From: an uncultured Synechococcaceae cyanobacterium
GTDB lineage: Bacteria > Cyanobacteriota > Cyanobacteriia > PCC-6307 > Cyanobiaceae
Assembly (NCBI GenBank): GCA_902572395.1
Contig: CACGFX010000006.1
Span: 1-63,966 of the forward strand
Length of the DNA stretch: 63,966 bases
Direction of reading: 5' to 3'
The position numbers and the translations under genes were made by a program. The notes under the pieces were generated by a model. That model saw only the letters and a list, made by a program, of their open reading frames with translations. It ran no database searches and was not told the origin of the DNA. Positions within the stretch are counted from its first letter, which is position 1. The number at the start of each line of letters is the position of its first letter. Positions 34,924 through 43,791 of this stretch are shown here, piece by piece.

Positions 34924-36732
34924 TTACCCGTAATTTAGAATTATCAATGCTGGTACTGTAAATGACATTATAAGTGTTAATCCAGCTCCATATTTTGCAA
35001 TATCAAAAAATCTATATCTTCCAGGACCATAAACCATTAAATTTGTTTGATACCCCATTGGAGTCAAAAAAGATTGACTTGCGCCGAACAAAACAAGCAT
35101 TATTAAAGCGCTTGGTGAAATGCCTAAAACATTTGAGAATTCAATAGCAACAGGCAAAATCAAAGCAACCGAAGCAGCATTACTTATAAATTGTGTAAGA
35201 ATAACTGTCGATACAAAAATTACTACTAGCGCAAAATACAGCGGCATTCCATTAAGGACAAAGTTTAGATTGACTGCAATTAAATCCGCCAAGCCTGTTG
35301 CTTGCATAGCTACACTAAAGCATGATAAGGATCCCAATAATAAAATGACATCTAACCTAATTGATTTTTGTATCTCTGCGGGTCTTAAACATCCACAAGC
35401 CACCATTGCAATGAGTGCTAAAAGGACTGAACCTACTAATGGAATATTAGAAACCGAAGGCAAAACAACCATCCCTATTGCAATTGCAATCGATATAGGT
35501 TTTTTTATCAAAAAAGGTAGGTCATCTTCGAATTGATCTAAAATAAGCAAATCATTACTAGCTTGCAAACCTCTGATTGAATCTAAAGGTGCTTGCAATA
35601 ATAAAACATCTCCAGCCCTTAAAACAGCTTGGCCTAATCTCTCCTGAACAGTTTGCTGACCTCTTCTTAATGCTAAAACTGTTGCATTATGACGCTGCCT
35701 AAATCTTAATTCTCTCAAACTTGCACCGGCTAGAGTTGAACCAGCTGGTAATAGGGCTTCAAAGGTCTTAGTACCTTCATCATCTGAGAAAACATTAGCC
35801 CTATTGAAAGATGTTTTGTTTTCTCCTAACAGAATGGTATGTTCCTGCTGCAGCCTGAATAAGTCTGCCCTTGTAACGCGGATTATTAATCTATCATCCG
35901 GTTCAATCTTTCTATCAGCCAAAGGAGGAAGAATAACTTTTCCATTTCGTTGCAATTCCAGAACATCAACATCAAATCGTCTCTGCAATCTACTATTTCT
36001 GACAGATTGTCCCACTAATTCTGAAGTAGAGGGAATAGTAACTTCAGTAAAATATATATTCATATCACCATTTTTAATAAACTCCTTATCTCTCCCTCTA
36101 TCTGGCAAAAGCACGTCAGACACTAAAATCATATAAGTTGTACCTATAAGCCACACAGGAATTCCTATTGAAGTCAAACTAAATAATTCCAAAGCTCCAT
36201 AACCTAATTGTTGACTAATATCGCTAACAAGAAGATTTACTGAGCTACCTAATAATGTCAGAGTTCCACCTAGTGAAGTAGCAAAAGAAAGAGGTAATAA
36301 AACTTTTGATGGTGATATATTTCTTCGCTCGCACCAACTTTCAATTAAAGGTAACAAAGATGCTACTACTGGAGTATTAGGCACAATTCCAGATATTGGA
36401 GCAATCAAAAAAGTTATTAAAGAAATTAATTTCCTGGGAGTTCTTATACTTTCAGAAGAAATCAATTCTCTTACTCTGTCTAAGGCACCACTTTTAAATA
36501 ATGCAGAGGAAACTGCAAATAAACCCATAAGGGTAAATAAAGACGGGCTACCGAATCCAGCTAAAGCTTTTTCAGGAGAAAGAACCCCAGTAGCTATAAA
36601 TATTCCAACACATAACAGACCAGTCAATTCTGGCACAATAGTATTTTTGATAAACAAAATTATTGACACTATTAAAACAACTACCGTTATAAACGCATCA
36701 TAATTATTACTAACTACTGTAATTAAATTCAT
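34924..36732 (-). CDS. SLC13-type permease with central RCK_C (TrkA-C) domains
   Basis: The 602-residue protein has an N-terminal set of membrane spans, two soluble RCK_C domains (about 215-295 and 305-395, each with RLIIRVTR- or VLLLQAPL-type strands) and a second membrane half. SNAASVALILP and GASQSFLTPMGYQTN are the substrate-site blocks of the DASS/SLC13 family. Such proteins carry sulfate or dicarboxylates with Na+. It is the first gene of a block with ktrB and ktrA. The ion it moves is unknown. Confidence 0.88.
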   Translation of the reverse strand: MNLITVVSNNYDAFITVVVLIVSIILFIKNTIVPELTGLLCVGIFIATGVLSPEKALAGFGSPSLFTLMGLFAVSSALFKSGALDRVRELISSESIRTPRKLISLITFLIAPISGIVPNTPVVASLLPLIESWCERRNISPSKVLLPLSFATSLGGTLTLLGSSVNLLVSDISQQLGYGALELFSLTSIGIPVWLIGTTYMILVSDVLLPDRGRDKEFIKNGDMNIYFTEVTIPSTSELVGQSVRNSRLQRRFDVDVLELQRNGKVILPPLADRKIEPDDRLIIRVTRADLFRLQQEHTILLGENKTSFNRANVFSDDEGTKTFEALLPAGSTLAGASLRELRFRQRHNATVLALRRGQQTVQERLGQAVLRAGDVLLLQAPLDSIRGLQASNDLLILDQFEDDLPFLIKKPISIAIAIGMVVLPSVSNIPLVGSVLLALIAMVACGCLRPAEIQKSIRLDVILLLGSLSCFSVAMQATGLADLIAVNLNFVLNGMPLYFALVVIFVSTVILTQFISNAASVALILPVAIEFSNVLGISPSALIMLVLFGASQSFLTPMGYQTNLMVYGPGRYRFFDIAKYGAGLTLIMSFTVPALIILNYG

Positions 36733-36796
36733 ACGAAACTTATTTCACTCAATATACCCAAAAACAATATTTCAAAAAAGTTTAATTAGAACAATC

Positions 36797-37975
36797 TTAT
36801 TTAAGAAACTTTTTAAAAATAGATTTTTTTTGGAATATCCACGAATATGCAGATTTTAAGCTTTCTGTAATATCAGGCAACTTGGAAGCATATATAAGTC
36901 TTCTTGCCTCAAAAGCCAATTTCCCAGATAAAGTAACCCCAAGCGCAGAAATTGAAGCATCGCCTATGCCTAAGCTAATCATTTCACCGTTATCTTGAAA
37001 TTCAAAGGGTAAAGGATCCTTTCCTTGAATTAAAAGTTCTAAATTATTAGCCAGATGATTTCCTTCCTGCATAGCGACCTGAGCAGTTATGGGTAAATCC
37101 TCCATTCCTTCAATAACTGAAATATCACCAATAGCAAAACAGTTTTTATGGTTTTCTATTTGTAAATTATTATTAACTAAAATTCTTCCAAATTTTTTTA
37201 TTATTTGATCAGTTTCTAAGTAAGACAAATTAGGTTTAACACCTGCTGTCCAAATAACTATATCTTTATCCAAGGAAGTGATTCCAACCTCACTAGAAAT
37301 ACTAATCTTAGTTTCTGAGACTTCTTTAACTATGGAATTCAAAAGAACGGTGATTTTTCTTTTTTCTAATGCCTTCTCTGCTTGTTCTCTATTAAAAATT
37401 TTGTTTTTATTGAGGATTTCGTTTGATTTTTCTATTACATTAATTTCAAATTGGTCTGTAAATATATCTTTAATTTTGCATGCCAGCTCGATGCCAGAGG
37501 GGCCACCTCCAACTATGAATAACTTTTTATGCAACGCAGTATCTTTTGATTTTTTTAAAAAAGAATTTAATTTATTTAAATCGTGTATATCATTAAAAAA
37601 ATAACAATTTTCATCTACACCTTTTATTAAAAAACTATTTGGAATAGATCCTGTACAAATAACAAGATATTGATAATTTAATTTTAAATCGTCGCTAAAA
37701 TGAAGAATATTTTCTTTGAAAGAAATCTTGGTTAAACAATTTTTTAAAAAAGTTATACCTGCATCAGAAAAAATATTTGCAAATTTTGGGGTAGCTTCCC
37801 AACTTCTTATTTCTTTACTTAAAACTTCGTACATTAAAGGTTTAAATATAAAGTTAGTTTCAGAATCAACTACAAGAATCGGTAAAGAGGGATTAAGATT
37901 CTTTAAATTCAAAGCAAATGTCATACCTGCAAAACCTGCTCCAACTATTACTATTGGTTTTTGTATCGATTTCAT
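36797..37975 (-). CDS. Type II NADH dehydrogenase-like flavoprotein
   Basis: The 392-residue protein has two Rossmann loops: GAGFAG (12-17) for FAD and GGGPSG near 157 for NAD(P)H. A C-terminal FAD-contact motif IGDISVIEGMEDLPITAQVAMQEG (ends quoted) near 275-298 matches NDH-2. NDH-2 enzymes oxidise NAD(P)H and reduce membrane quinones without pumping protons. Plant/cyanobacterial NDC1-type enzymes, which act on phylloquinone precursors, are a close alternative. It is divergent from cysH. Confidence 0.85.
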   Translation of the reverse strand: MKSIQKPIVIVGAGFAGMTFALNLKNLNPSLPILVVDSETNFIFKPLMYEVLSKEIRSWEATPKFANIFSDAGITFLKNCLTKISFKENILHFSDDLKLNYQYLVICTGSIPNSFLIKGVDENCYFFNDIHDLNKLNSFLKKSKDTALHKKLFIVGGGPSGIELACKIKDIFTDQFEINVIEKSNEILNKNKIFNREQAEKALEKRKITVLLNSIVKEVSETKISISSEVGITSLDKDIVIWTAGVKPNLSYLETDQIIKKFGRILVNNNLQIENHKNCFAIGDISVIEGMEDLPITAQVAMQEGNHLANNLELLIQGKDPLPFEFQDNGEMISLGIGDASISALGVTLSGKLAFEARRLIYASKLPDITESLKSAYSWIFQKKSIFKKFLK

Positions 37976-38070
37976 TAGCGAAATATTGTTAAGCGTAAAT
38001 GTATTATTAAAATATACGAATAATTTTTAAATTGAGCGAAATAACATTAAACTCATAATCAAATTGAATA

Positions 38071-38793
38071 ATGATTGAAAACATCCACAAAGATATTCAA
38101 ACTAACTTAAGGAAATATAATCAAGAACTAGTAGATATGAAGCCTCAAGAAATGCTTACTTGGGGTTATGAAAAGTTTGATAATCAATTTGCTATTACAA
38201 CAAGTTTTGGCATACAGTCATCAGTCCTTTTGAATATGGTTAGTAAATTATGTCTACAAAAAAAAATCAAAATATTTTGGATAGACACAGGTTACCTACC
38301 TTCAGAAACATACCATTACGCTGAAAAGCTTATTGAAGATTTATCATTAGAAGTAGAAGTTCTGCAAAGTGAATTGTCTCCAGCAAGAATGGAGGCTAAA
38401 TACGGAAAACTTTGGGAAACAAATAAAGAGAGTGATTTAGATAAGTATCATGAGTTAAGAAAGATTAGACCTTTAGATAATGGGCTAGCAAGACATGATA
38501 TTTATTGCTGGGCAAGCGGTGTTCGATCAAGTCAAACAGAAAATAGAAACAAAATGAAGTACCTAGACGTAATTCGTCAAAGACTTTCTTTAAGACCTTT
38601 ATTAAATTGGACAAATAAAGATATTTTTTATTATATGGAAGAGAATAACTTACCTGCCCATCCACTTTTTTTCAAAGGTTATTCTTCTGTAGGAGATTGG
38701 CATTCAAGCAGTCCTGATGGTATCAAAAGACAAGGCAGAGATACAAGATTTGGGGGGATTAAACAAGAATGTGGAATTCACACTAATGATTAA
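38071..38793 (+). CDS. cysH: Phosphoadenylyl-sulfate (PAPS) reductase
   Basis: Reduces activated sulfate to sulfite with thioredoxin. The phosphate loop TTSFGIQSS lies near residue 43-51, and the catalytic cysteine is C234 in the C-terminal ECGIH. The paired cysteines that bind a 4Fe-4S cluster in APS reductases are absent, so the PAPS type is favoured. The 240-residue length is normal. The coaX gene follows after 15 bp. Confidence 0.92.
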   Translation: MIENIHKDIQTNLRKYNQELVDMKPQEMLTWGYEKFDNQFAITTSFGIQSSVLLNMVSKLCLQKKIKIFWIDTGYLPSETYHYAEKLIEDLSLEVEVLQSELSPARMEAKYGKLWETNKESDLDKYHELRKIRPLDNGLARHDIYCWASGVRSSQTENRNKMKYLDVIRQRLSLRPLLNWTNKDIFYYMEENNLPAHPLFFKGYSSVGDWHSSSPDGIKRQGRDTRFGGIKQECGIHTND

Positions 38794-38808
38794 ATTTATC
38801 ATAGAACA

Positions 38809-39504
38809 ATGGTCTCAGATATAAATTTTTTATTAGTAGGCAATAGTAGACTTCATTGGGCAAAATATTCTAAAAATCAATCTAAATTCTTCAATACCAA
38901 AAAACAGCAAAAAGTTCCCGAAAATATAGATCTTGATCAATTAATTTGGGCTTCTGTAGGAAAACTGCCAAATTTTCTGTTGAAAAAAGACAATGAAATA
39001 AAAACTCAAGATATCCAATTATCAAATCTTCCTGATTATTTTGGAGTTGATAGAGCTCTTGCCTGTATTGCCGCTTTAAAAATTATTGAAAACCCTTTCA
39101 AAAAAGATTTGCTAATTGCAGATTTTGGAACAATATTATCAATAACAAAATTGAACTCAAATGGATCTATTATTGGAGGTCAACTTGTTCCAGGTTTTCT
39201 AACACAATTAAAATCAATAGAACAAAATACAAAAAATCTTAAAGTTCCCAAAACATATGATATTCCGATCAAAGATTTTTTAATTAATACAGAAGAAGCA
39301 ATCTTAAAAGGAGTAATCAATGCTCTTACTGGCGTGATTAATAGTTTATTTAATCCCGAAAAGGATATTTTAATAATATGTGGAGGAGACTCTCAATTAC
39401 TCACAAAATCTCTTAAAGCTAAAAAAGAGAATATTATCAATGCTCCTAATTTAGTTATGGAGGGGATGATTATTCACCACCTATCCATAAAAAAATTAGC
39501 TTAA
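38809..39504 (+). CDS. coaX: Type III pantothenate kinase (first-motif Asp replaced)
   Basis: The 231-residue protein has the ASKHA-type CoaX pattern: a first phosphate motif LLVGNSR (8-14), the substrate motif GVDRALA (about 77-83) and a second phosphate motif ADFGTILSI (about 105-113). It would phosphorylate pantothenate, the first step to CoA. In most CoaX proteins the first motif is D-x-G-N; here the Asp position is Leu (L9). The chain is also short compared with the usual 250-260. The family call is firm; the activity is less sure. Confidence 0.82.
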   Translation: MVSDINFLLVGNSRLHWAKYSKNQSKFFNTKKQQKVPENIDLDQLIWASVGKLPNFLLKKDNEIKTQDIQLSNLPDYFGVDRALACIAALKIIENPFKKDLLIADFGTILSITKLNSNGSIIGGQLVPGFLTQLKSIEQNTKNLKVPKTYDIPIKDFLINTEEAILKGVINALTGVINSLFNPEKDILIICGGDSQLLTKSLKAKKENIINAPNLVMEGMIIHHLSIKKLA

Positions 39505-39963
39505 CCCAAGGTCTGCAATAATATGATCAGCCATTATTGCTGCTTTTACCTTTAAGTATATTTTTTCGATGTTACCTTCAGTATCAATTAAAAAAGTATT
39601 TCTCATCATTCCCATATATTCTTTTCCCATGAATTTTTTCAATCCATAGCTATCGTAATCAGAAGAAACTTTGAAAGGTTCAGGATCAGTTAAAAGAATA
39701 AAAGGTAAATTAAATTTTTCTATAAACTTCTGATGAGAGGATGCGTTATCTTTACTAATACCAAGCACAACAATATTATTTTTTTGGAGTAAATCCCAAT
39801 TCTCTTTAAAATTACATGCTTCTTTAGTACATCCTGGAGTATTATCTTTTGGATAAAAATATAGTATTATTCTTTTACCTTTAAAATTACTAAGAGAAAC
39901 TTCTTTCTCAAAAGAATCTTTTAATTTAAATTCTGGTGCTTTGTCGCCAACCTTAAGAGCCAT
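39496..39963 (-). CDS. bcp: Peroxiredoxin Q / bacterioferritin co-migratory protein
   Basis: Thiol peroxidase with the peroxidatic C45 and resolving C50 in NTPGCTKEAC, a pattern typical of PrxQ. ATG 39963 gives a 155-residue chain starting ALKVGDKAPEF, as in the family; a start at 39999 would add 12 unlike residues. It probably removes peroxides using thioredoxin. The start codon overlaps the start of the divergent phosphopantetheinyl transferase gene. Confidence 0.92.
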   Translation of the reverse strand: MALKVGDKAPEFKLKDSFEKEVSLSNFKGKRIILYFYPKDNTPGCTKEACNFKENWDLLQKNNIVVLGISKDNASSHQKFIEKFNLPFILLTDPEPFKVSSDYDSYGLKKFMGKEYMGMMRNTFLIDTEGNIEKIYLKVKAAIMADHIIADLGLS

Positions 39964-40619
39964 TGAAATTATTAAATGAGTATGAATATAAAATACCAAA
40001 AATTTGGTTTTATGAGATTAAAGGTGTGCAAGATGTCGCAACTACAGAAGAAATTAAAACTGCAAAAAACCTAACTATTTCAAGATCAAAGATTTTCTTG
40101 GAAACAAGAGCTTATTTGCGACAATCACTTTCAACACTTTTCGATTTAGACCCCCTAGAAATTCCAATTAATGCTCAACCTGGAGAACCTCCAAGTTTAC
40201 CCTCTGGTATGGGAAATATCAGTTTAAGTCATTGTAAAGATGCCATTACTATAGTCTGGCATAAAGGTAAAATAGGGATAGATATTGAGAGAATAGATAG
40301 AGATTTTAACCATATAAAATTTGCAAAAAAATATTTTTTTCAAACCAATAAATCAAATCATAATAATTATTTAACAAAAAATATGATATTAAATCAATGG
40401 TGTGCTGTTGAAGCGGCTATAAAATGGGATCATGGAAAAATAGCAAAAGACATTAAATATTGGCAATTTTTTGAAAAGCCAAAAGAGTTAATTCATAAGA
40501 AGAAAAACATACAATTAAATTATTCACAGATTAACTTCCATAATTGGACTATCGCTTTAGCCTACGAAGAAAAAACTTCTTTAAATCCTGAGATTATTTG
40601 TTGTTCGAAAAATTTTTAA
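39963..40619 (+). CDS. 4'-phosphopantetheinyl transferase-family protein
   Basis: The 218-residue protein fits the Sfp/HetI superfamily, which loads phosphopantetheine on carrier proteins. The metal residues are in GIDIER (D107, E109) and an HCKD block near 90. The usual WxxKEAxxK reads WCAVEAAIK (146-154), so the first lysine is Val149. The start is TTG 39963; no in-frame ATG exists near, and a GTG at residue 22 is an alternative. It converges on rarA with a 4-bp overlap. Confidence 0.78.
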   Translation: MKLLNEYEYKIPKIWFYEIKGVQDVATTEEIKTAKNLTISRSKIFLETRAYLRQSLSTLFDLDPLEIPINAQPGEPPSLPSGMGNISLSHCKDAITIVWHKGKIGIDIERIDRDFNHIKFAKKYFFQTNKSNHNNYLTKNMILNQWCAVEAAIKWDHGKIAKDIKYWQFFEKPKELIHKKKNIQLNYSQINFHNWTIALAYEEKTSLNPEIICCSKNF

Positions 40620-41905
40620 TTTTCTTTTCTTCTAAGCAGTTCTTCATATTGAGTTTTTTCCCATCCATTATTATTTGGTTTCCATATTTTTAAACCTCTT
40701 AAAGATTTAGGAAGATATTCTTGTAAGACCCAATTACCTGGATAATTATGAGGATTAACATAACTATTAGAATTATTTTTTAAATGAAGTGGAACATCAA
40801 AAGCATTGGTAGATTTGATTGTTTCAATTGCTTTAAAAATATTTTTCGTACTATTACTTTTTGGAGAAATAGCTAAATATAAAGAAGCCTGGGTTAAAAA
40901 ATATAATCCTTCTGGAAAACCAACTCTATCAAAAGCATCACAACAGGATTGTACAACTACTATGGCATTAGGATCAGCTATTCCAATATCTTCACTGGCA
41001 GATATAAGTAGTCTTCTAAAAATAAAATTAGGATCTTCACCAGCCTCCAGCATATTCGCAAGCCAGAATAAAGTTGCATCTGGATCGGAACCTCTTATGG
41101 ACTTGATAAAGGCACTTATTACATCGTAATGATTTTGACCATTTTTATCGTAAACAATATTTTTCTTTTGTAGTGCATCTTCTGCTATTGAGAGATTAAT
41201 GTTAATTTCTTTATCATCATTCTCAGAAGTTGTTTCTATGGCCATCTCTAGCGCATTGATTAATGTCCTTGCATCTCCGCCAGAAAATTTAATTAAATGA
41301 CTTATAGCATCTTCAGTTAAATAAACCTTTTTTGAATCTTTTTGTTTTGAATAGTGAGTAATGACTTTTTGTATTATTTTCTGCAAATCATTTTCTGCCA
41401 AAGGAAGTAATGTAAAAATACGAGACCTGCTAACAAGCGCTTTATTAACAGCAAAGAAAGGGTTTTCAGTTGTAGCACCAATAAAAGTTATAGTTCCATT
41501 TTCTATTGAAGGTAATAAAGCATCTTGCTGAACTGATGTAAATCTATGAACCTCATCGATAAATAAAATTGTTTTTCTTTTTGAATTTATTAATCTATCT
41601 TTTGCATTAGCAATTTCATTTCTTAATTCTTTAACACTTGATAATACTGCATTTAACTTAATTAATTTTGATCGCGTATTAAAAGAAATAATTTCAATTA
41701 GAGTAGTTTTCCCAACACCAGGAGGGCCAGAAAAAATAAAATTACTAATCTTATCGTTTAATATTGCACTTCTTAAAAGCGAATTCTCATTCAGGATTAG
41801 TTGTTGACCAAAAAAATCTTCCAAATTCTTTGGTCTTAATTTATCTGCCAAAGGTGCATTGTTTTCTATTTGAGAATAATTAGTAAATAAATTTTCTGAA
41901 TGCAT
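40616..41905 (-). CDS. rarA: Replication-associated recombination protein A (RarA/MgsA AAA+ ATPase)
   Basis: A clamp-loader-like ATPase acting at stalled replication forks. Walker A GPPGVGKT lies near residue 59-66, Walker B is FIDEVHRF near 115, and sensor 1 is GATTENPF near 138. The C-terminal tetramer domain holds SDPDATLFWLANMLEAGEDP and the NPHNYPGNWV block. The 429-residue length matches a stand-alone RarA. Confidence 0.9.
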   Translation of the reverse strand: MHSENLFTNYSQIENNAPLADKLRPKNLEDFFGQQLILNENSLLRSAILNDKISNFIFSGPPGVGKTTLIEIISFNTRSKLIKLNAVLSSVKELRNEIANAKDRLINSKRKTILFIDEVHRFTSVQQDALLPSIENGTITFIGATTENPFFAVNKALVSRSRIFTLLPLAENDLQKIIQKVITHYSKQKDSKKVYLTEDAISHLIKFSGGDARTLINALEMAIETTSENDDKEININLSIAEDALQKKNIVYDKNGQNHYDVISAFIKSIRGSDPDATLFWLANMLEAGEDPNFIFRRLLISASEDIGIADPNAIVVVQSCCDAFDRVGFPEGLYFLTQASLYLAISPKSNSTKNIFKAIETIKSTNAFDVPLHLKNNSNSYVNPHNYPGNWVLQEYLPKSLRGLKIWKPNNNGWEKTQYEELLRRKEN

Positions 41906-41938
41906 ATAAATAAAATCAAAAAATCATTACTTTTAATT

Positions 41939-43576
41939 CTATGTAATTACTGTAGGAGTTTCCATTTGAGTAAGTTTTGAAATATTCAATAAAGCATCTA
42001 AATCATCTATTAGAGGTTTCAAAGCGATCTGAGGATTTAACGAAAGATTCTGTTGAGGATCGAAAAATTTCTCAAAGTAAAGTCTTAATGTTGCACCCTT
42101 AGTTCCAGTTCCAGAAAGGCGCACAATTACTCGAGAATTATCATCAAGGACCAATCTTAAACCTTGGTTTTCACTTATGGAATTATCAACGGGATCTAAA
42201 TATGAAAAGTTATCTGCAACTTTAACTAAATGGCCAGCAAAACTATTGCCTTTTAAATTTTCAAGCATAGAAGTTAGATTACCAAAGATTTGATTAGCAA
42301 TATTTGAGGGGATTGCCTCATAATCATGTCTTGAATAATAATTCCTACCAAATTGTTTCCAATGATTCTGCATCAAATCACTTACCGAAGATTTTTTCGC
42401 AGCTAAAACTTGTAACCAATACAAAACTGCCCATAGTCCATCTTTCTCTCTCACATGATTACTACCTGTTCCGAAACTTTCTTCTCCACATAAAGTAATT
42501 AAATTAGAATCTAAAAGATTTCCAAAAAACTTCCAGCCAGTAGGTGTCTCGAAACAAGGTATATTTAATGCTCGAGCAACATTATCAACCGCTGAGCTGG
42601 TTGGCATGGATCGTGCCACACCTGTAATACCATCTTTATAACCAGGGACATATTTTGAATTAGCAGTAATAACTGCAAGGCTGTCACTTGGATTTACAAA
42701 ACATCCACTTCCTAAAATCATATTCCTATCTCCATCTCCATCGCATGCAGCACCAAAACTATAAGATTTTTTATTTAATAACAAATCAGCCAAGTGGGAT
42801 GCGTAAGTAAGATTAGGATCAGGATGTAAACCTCCAAAATCTTTTAACGGGTTACCATTCATGACACAATCAGGTACAAGACCCATTTTTTCAACAAAAA
42901 TATTTTTTGCATATGGACCTGTAACCGCATTCATTGCATCAAAGATTAACGAGAAGTCTTTTTTTAAAAAATCACTAATTTGATCAAAATCAAAAATTTT
43001 CTCCATCAAACTAGAATAATCTGTTAATCCATCAATAATTTCTAAGGTAGTTTCGTCGTAAGGATAAGTTCCATATTCACTAAAATCAGGTAATTTAATT
43101 TTACAAATTTTATAACTAGTTAGTAATTGTGAAGCCTTGAAAATCTTATTAGTAATTATCTCAGGAGCTGGGCCACCATTAGAGATATTCAATTTCACGC
43201 CAAAGTCTCCATCAATACCACCAGGATTATGGCTTGCAGAAAGAATAATTCCACCAATAGCGTTTTCTTTTCTAATTAAATGTGATGTCGCAGGAGTAGA
43301 TAATAAACCGTATTTTGGAACAATAACCTTATGAACTTTATGAGCAATGCATATTTGGACAATTTTTTCTATTGCTTCAATATTGCCATATCTGCCATCA
43401 CCACCAACTACTAATGTTGAACTTTTTAAATCTTCTAATGATTGTAAGATTGCTTCAATAAAAACTTCTAGATAATGTTCTTCCTGAAACTTTAAGGTAC
43501 TTTTTCTTAATCCAGAGGTACCTGGTTTTTGATCTAGAAAAGGAGAATTGATATTAATTACACTAGCTTGATTCAT
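41939..43576 (-). CDS. pgm: Phosphoglucomutase
   Basis: Interconverts glucose 1- and 6-phosphate for glycogen and sugar nucleotides. The phosphoserine loop SASHNPGG (S115) and the metal loop DGDGD (near 281) are present. The sugar loop GEESFG lies near 365, and the C-terminal phosphate-binding RLSGTGTKGATLR near 492. The 545-residue length is normal. A short membrane-protein gene precedes it on the same strand. Confidence 0.92.
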   Translation of the reverse strand: MNQASVININSPFLDQKPGTSGLRKSTLKFQEEHYLEVFIEAILQSLEDLKSSTLVVGGDGRYGNIEAIEKIVQICIAHKVHKVIVPKYGLLSTPATSHLIRKENAIGGIILSASHNPGGIDGDFGVKLNISNGGPAPEIITNKIFKASQLLTSYKICKIKLPDFSEYGTYPYDETTLEIIDGLTDYSSLMEKIFDFDQISDFLKKDFSLIFDAMNAVTGPYAKNIFVEKMGLVPDCVMNGNPLKDFGGLHPDPNLTYASHLADLLLNKKSYSFGAACDGDGDRNMILGSGCFVNPSDSLAVITANSKYVPGYKDGITGVARSMPTSSAVDNVARALNIPCFETPTGWKFFGNLLDSNLITLCGEESFGTGSNHVREKDGLWAVLYWLQVLAAKKSSVSDLMQNHWKQFGRNYYSRHDYEAIPSNIANQIFGNLTSMLENLKGNSFAGHLVKVADNFSYLDPVDNSISENQGLRLVLDDNSRVIVRLSGTGTKGATLRLYFEKFFDPQQNLSLNPQIALKPLIDDLDALLNISKLTQMETPTVIT

Positions 43577-43608
43577 ATTTTTAAGAAATTTACAAAAATC
43601 TAACTAAA

Positions 43609-43779
43609 TTAATGAGGCATTTCGGAAGTTCTTAACATAGCGATAAACCATAATGAAGAAATTAATAATGCACTAAGAATTCCATAGTTAACACCAAATT
43701 TAGAAATTGTAATTGGAACTATTAGTGGAAACGTTAATGCCCCAAACAATGGAGTAAAAGCTACAATTTTTTTCAGCAT
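43609..43779 (-). CDS. 56-residue two-span membrane protein
   Basis: The frame encodes two hydrophobic helices (about 5-25 and 30-50) with KK before the first and a short polar end. It lies between the DUF4912 gene (12 bp gap) and pgm (32 bp gap), on the same strand. No family is recognised. The placement and hydrophobic pattern support a real gene that may be co-transcribed with its neighbours. Confidence 0.65.
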   Translation of the reverse strand: MLKKIVAFTPLFGALTFPLIVPITISKFGVNYGILSALLISSLWFIAMLRTSEMPH

Positions 43780-43791
43780 TAATTTAATTTA

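Noticed and set aside
34570-36136. Plus-strand frames opposite ktrB and the SLC13 gene (up to 138 codons)
   Set aside because: The minus-strand proteins have full motifs; the plus-strand frames do not.
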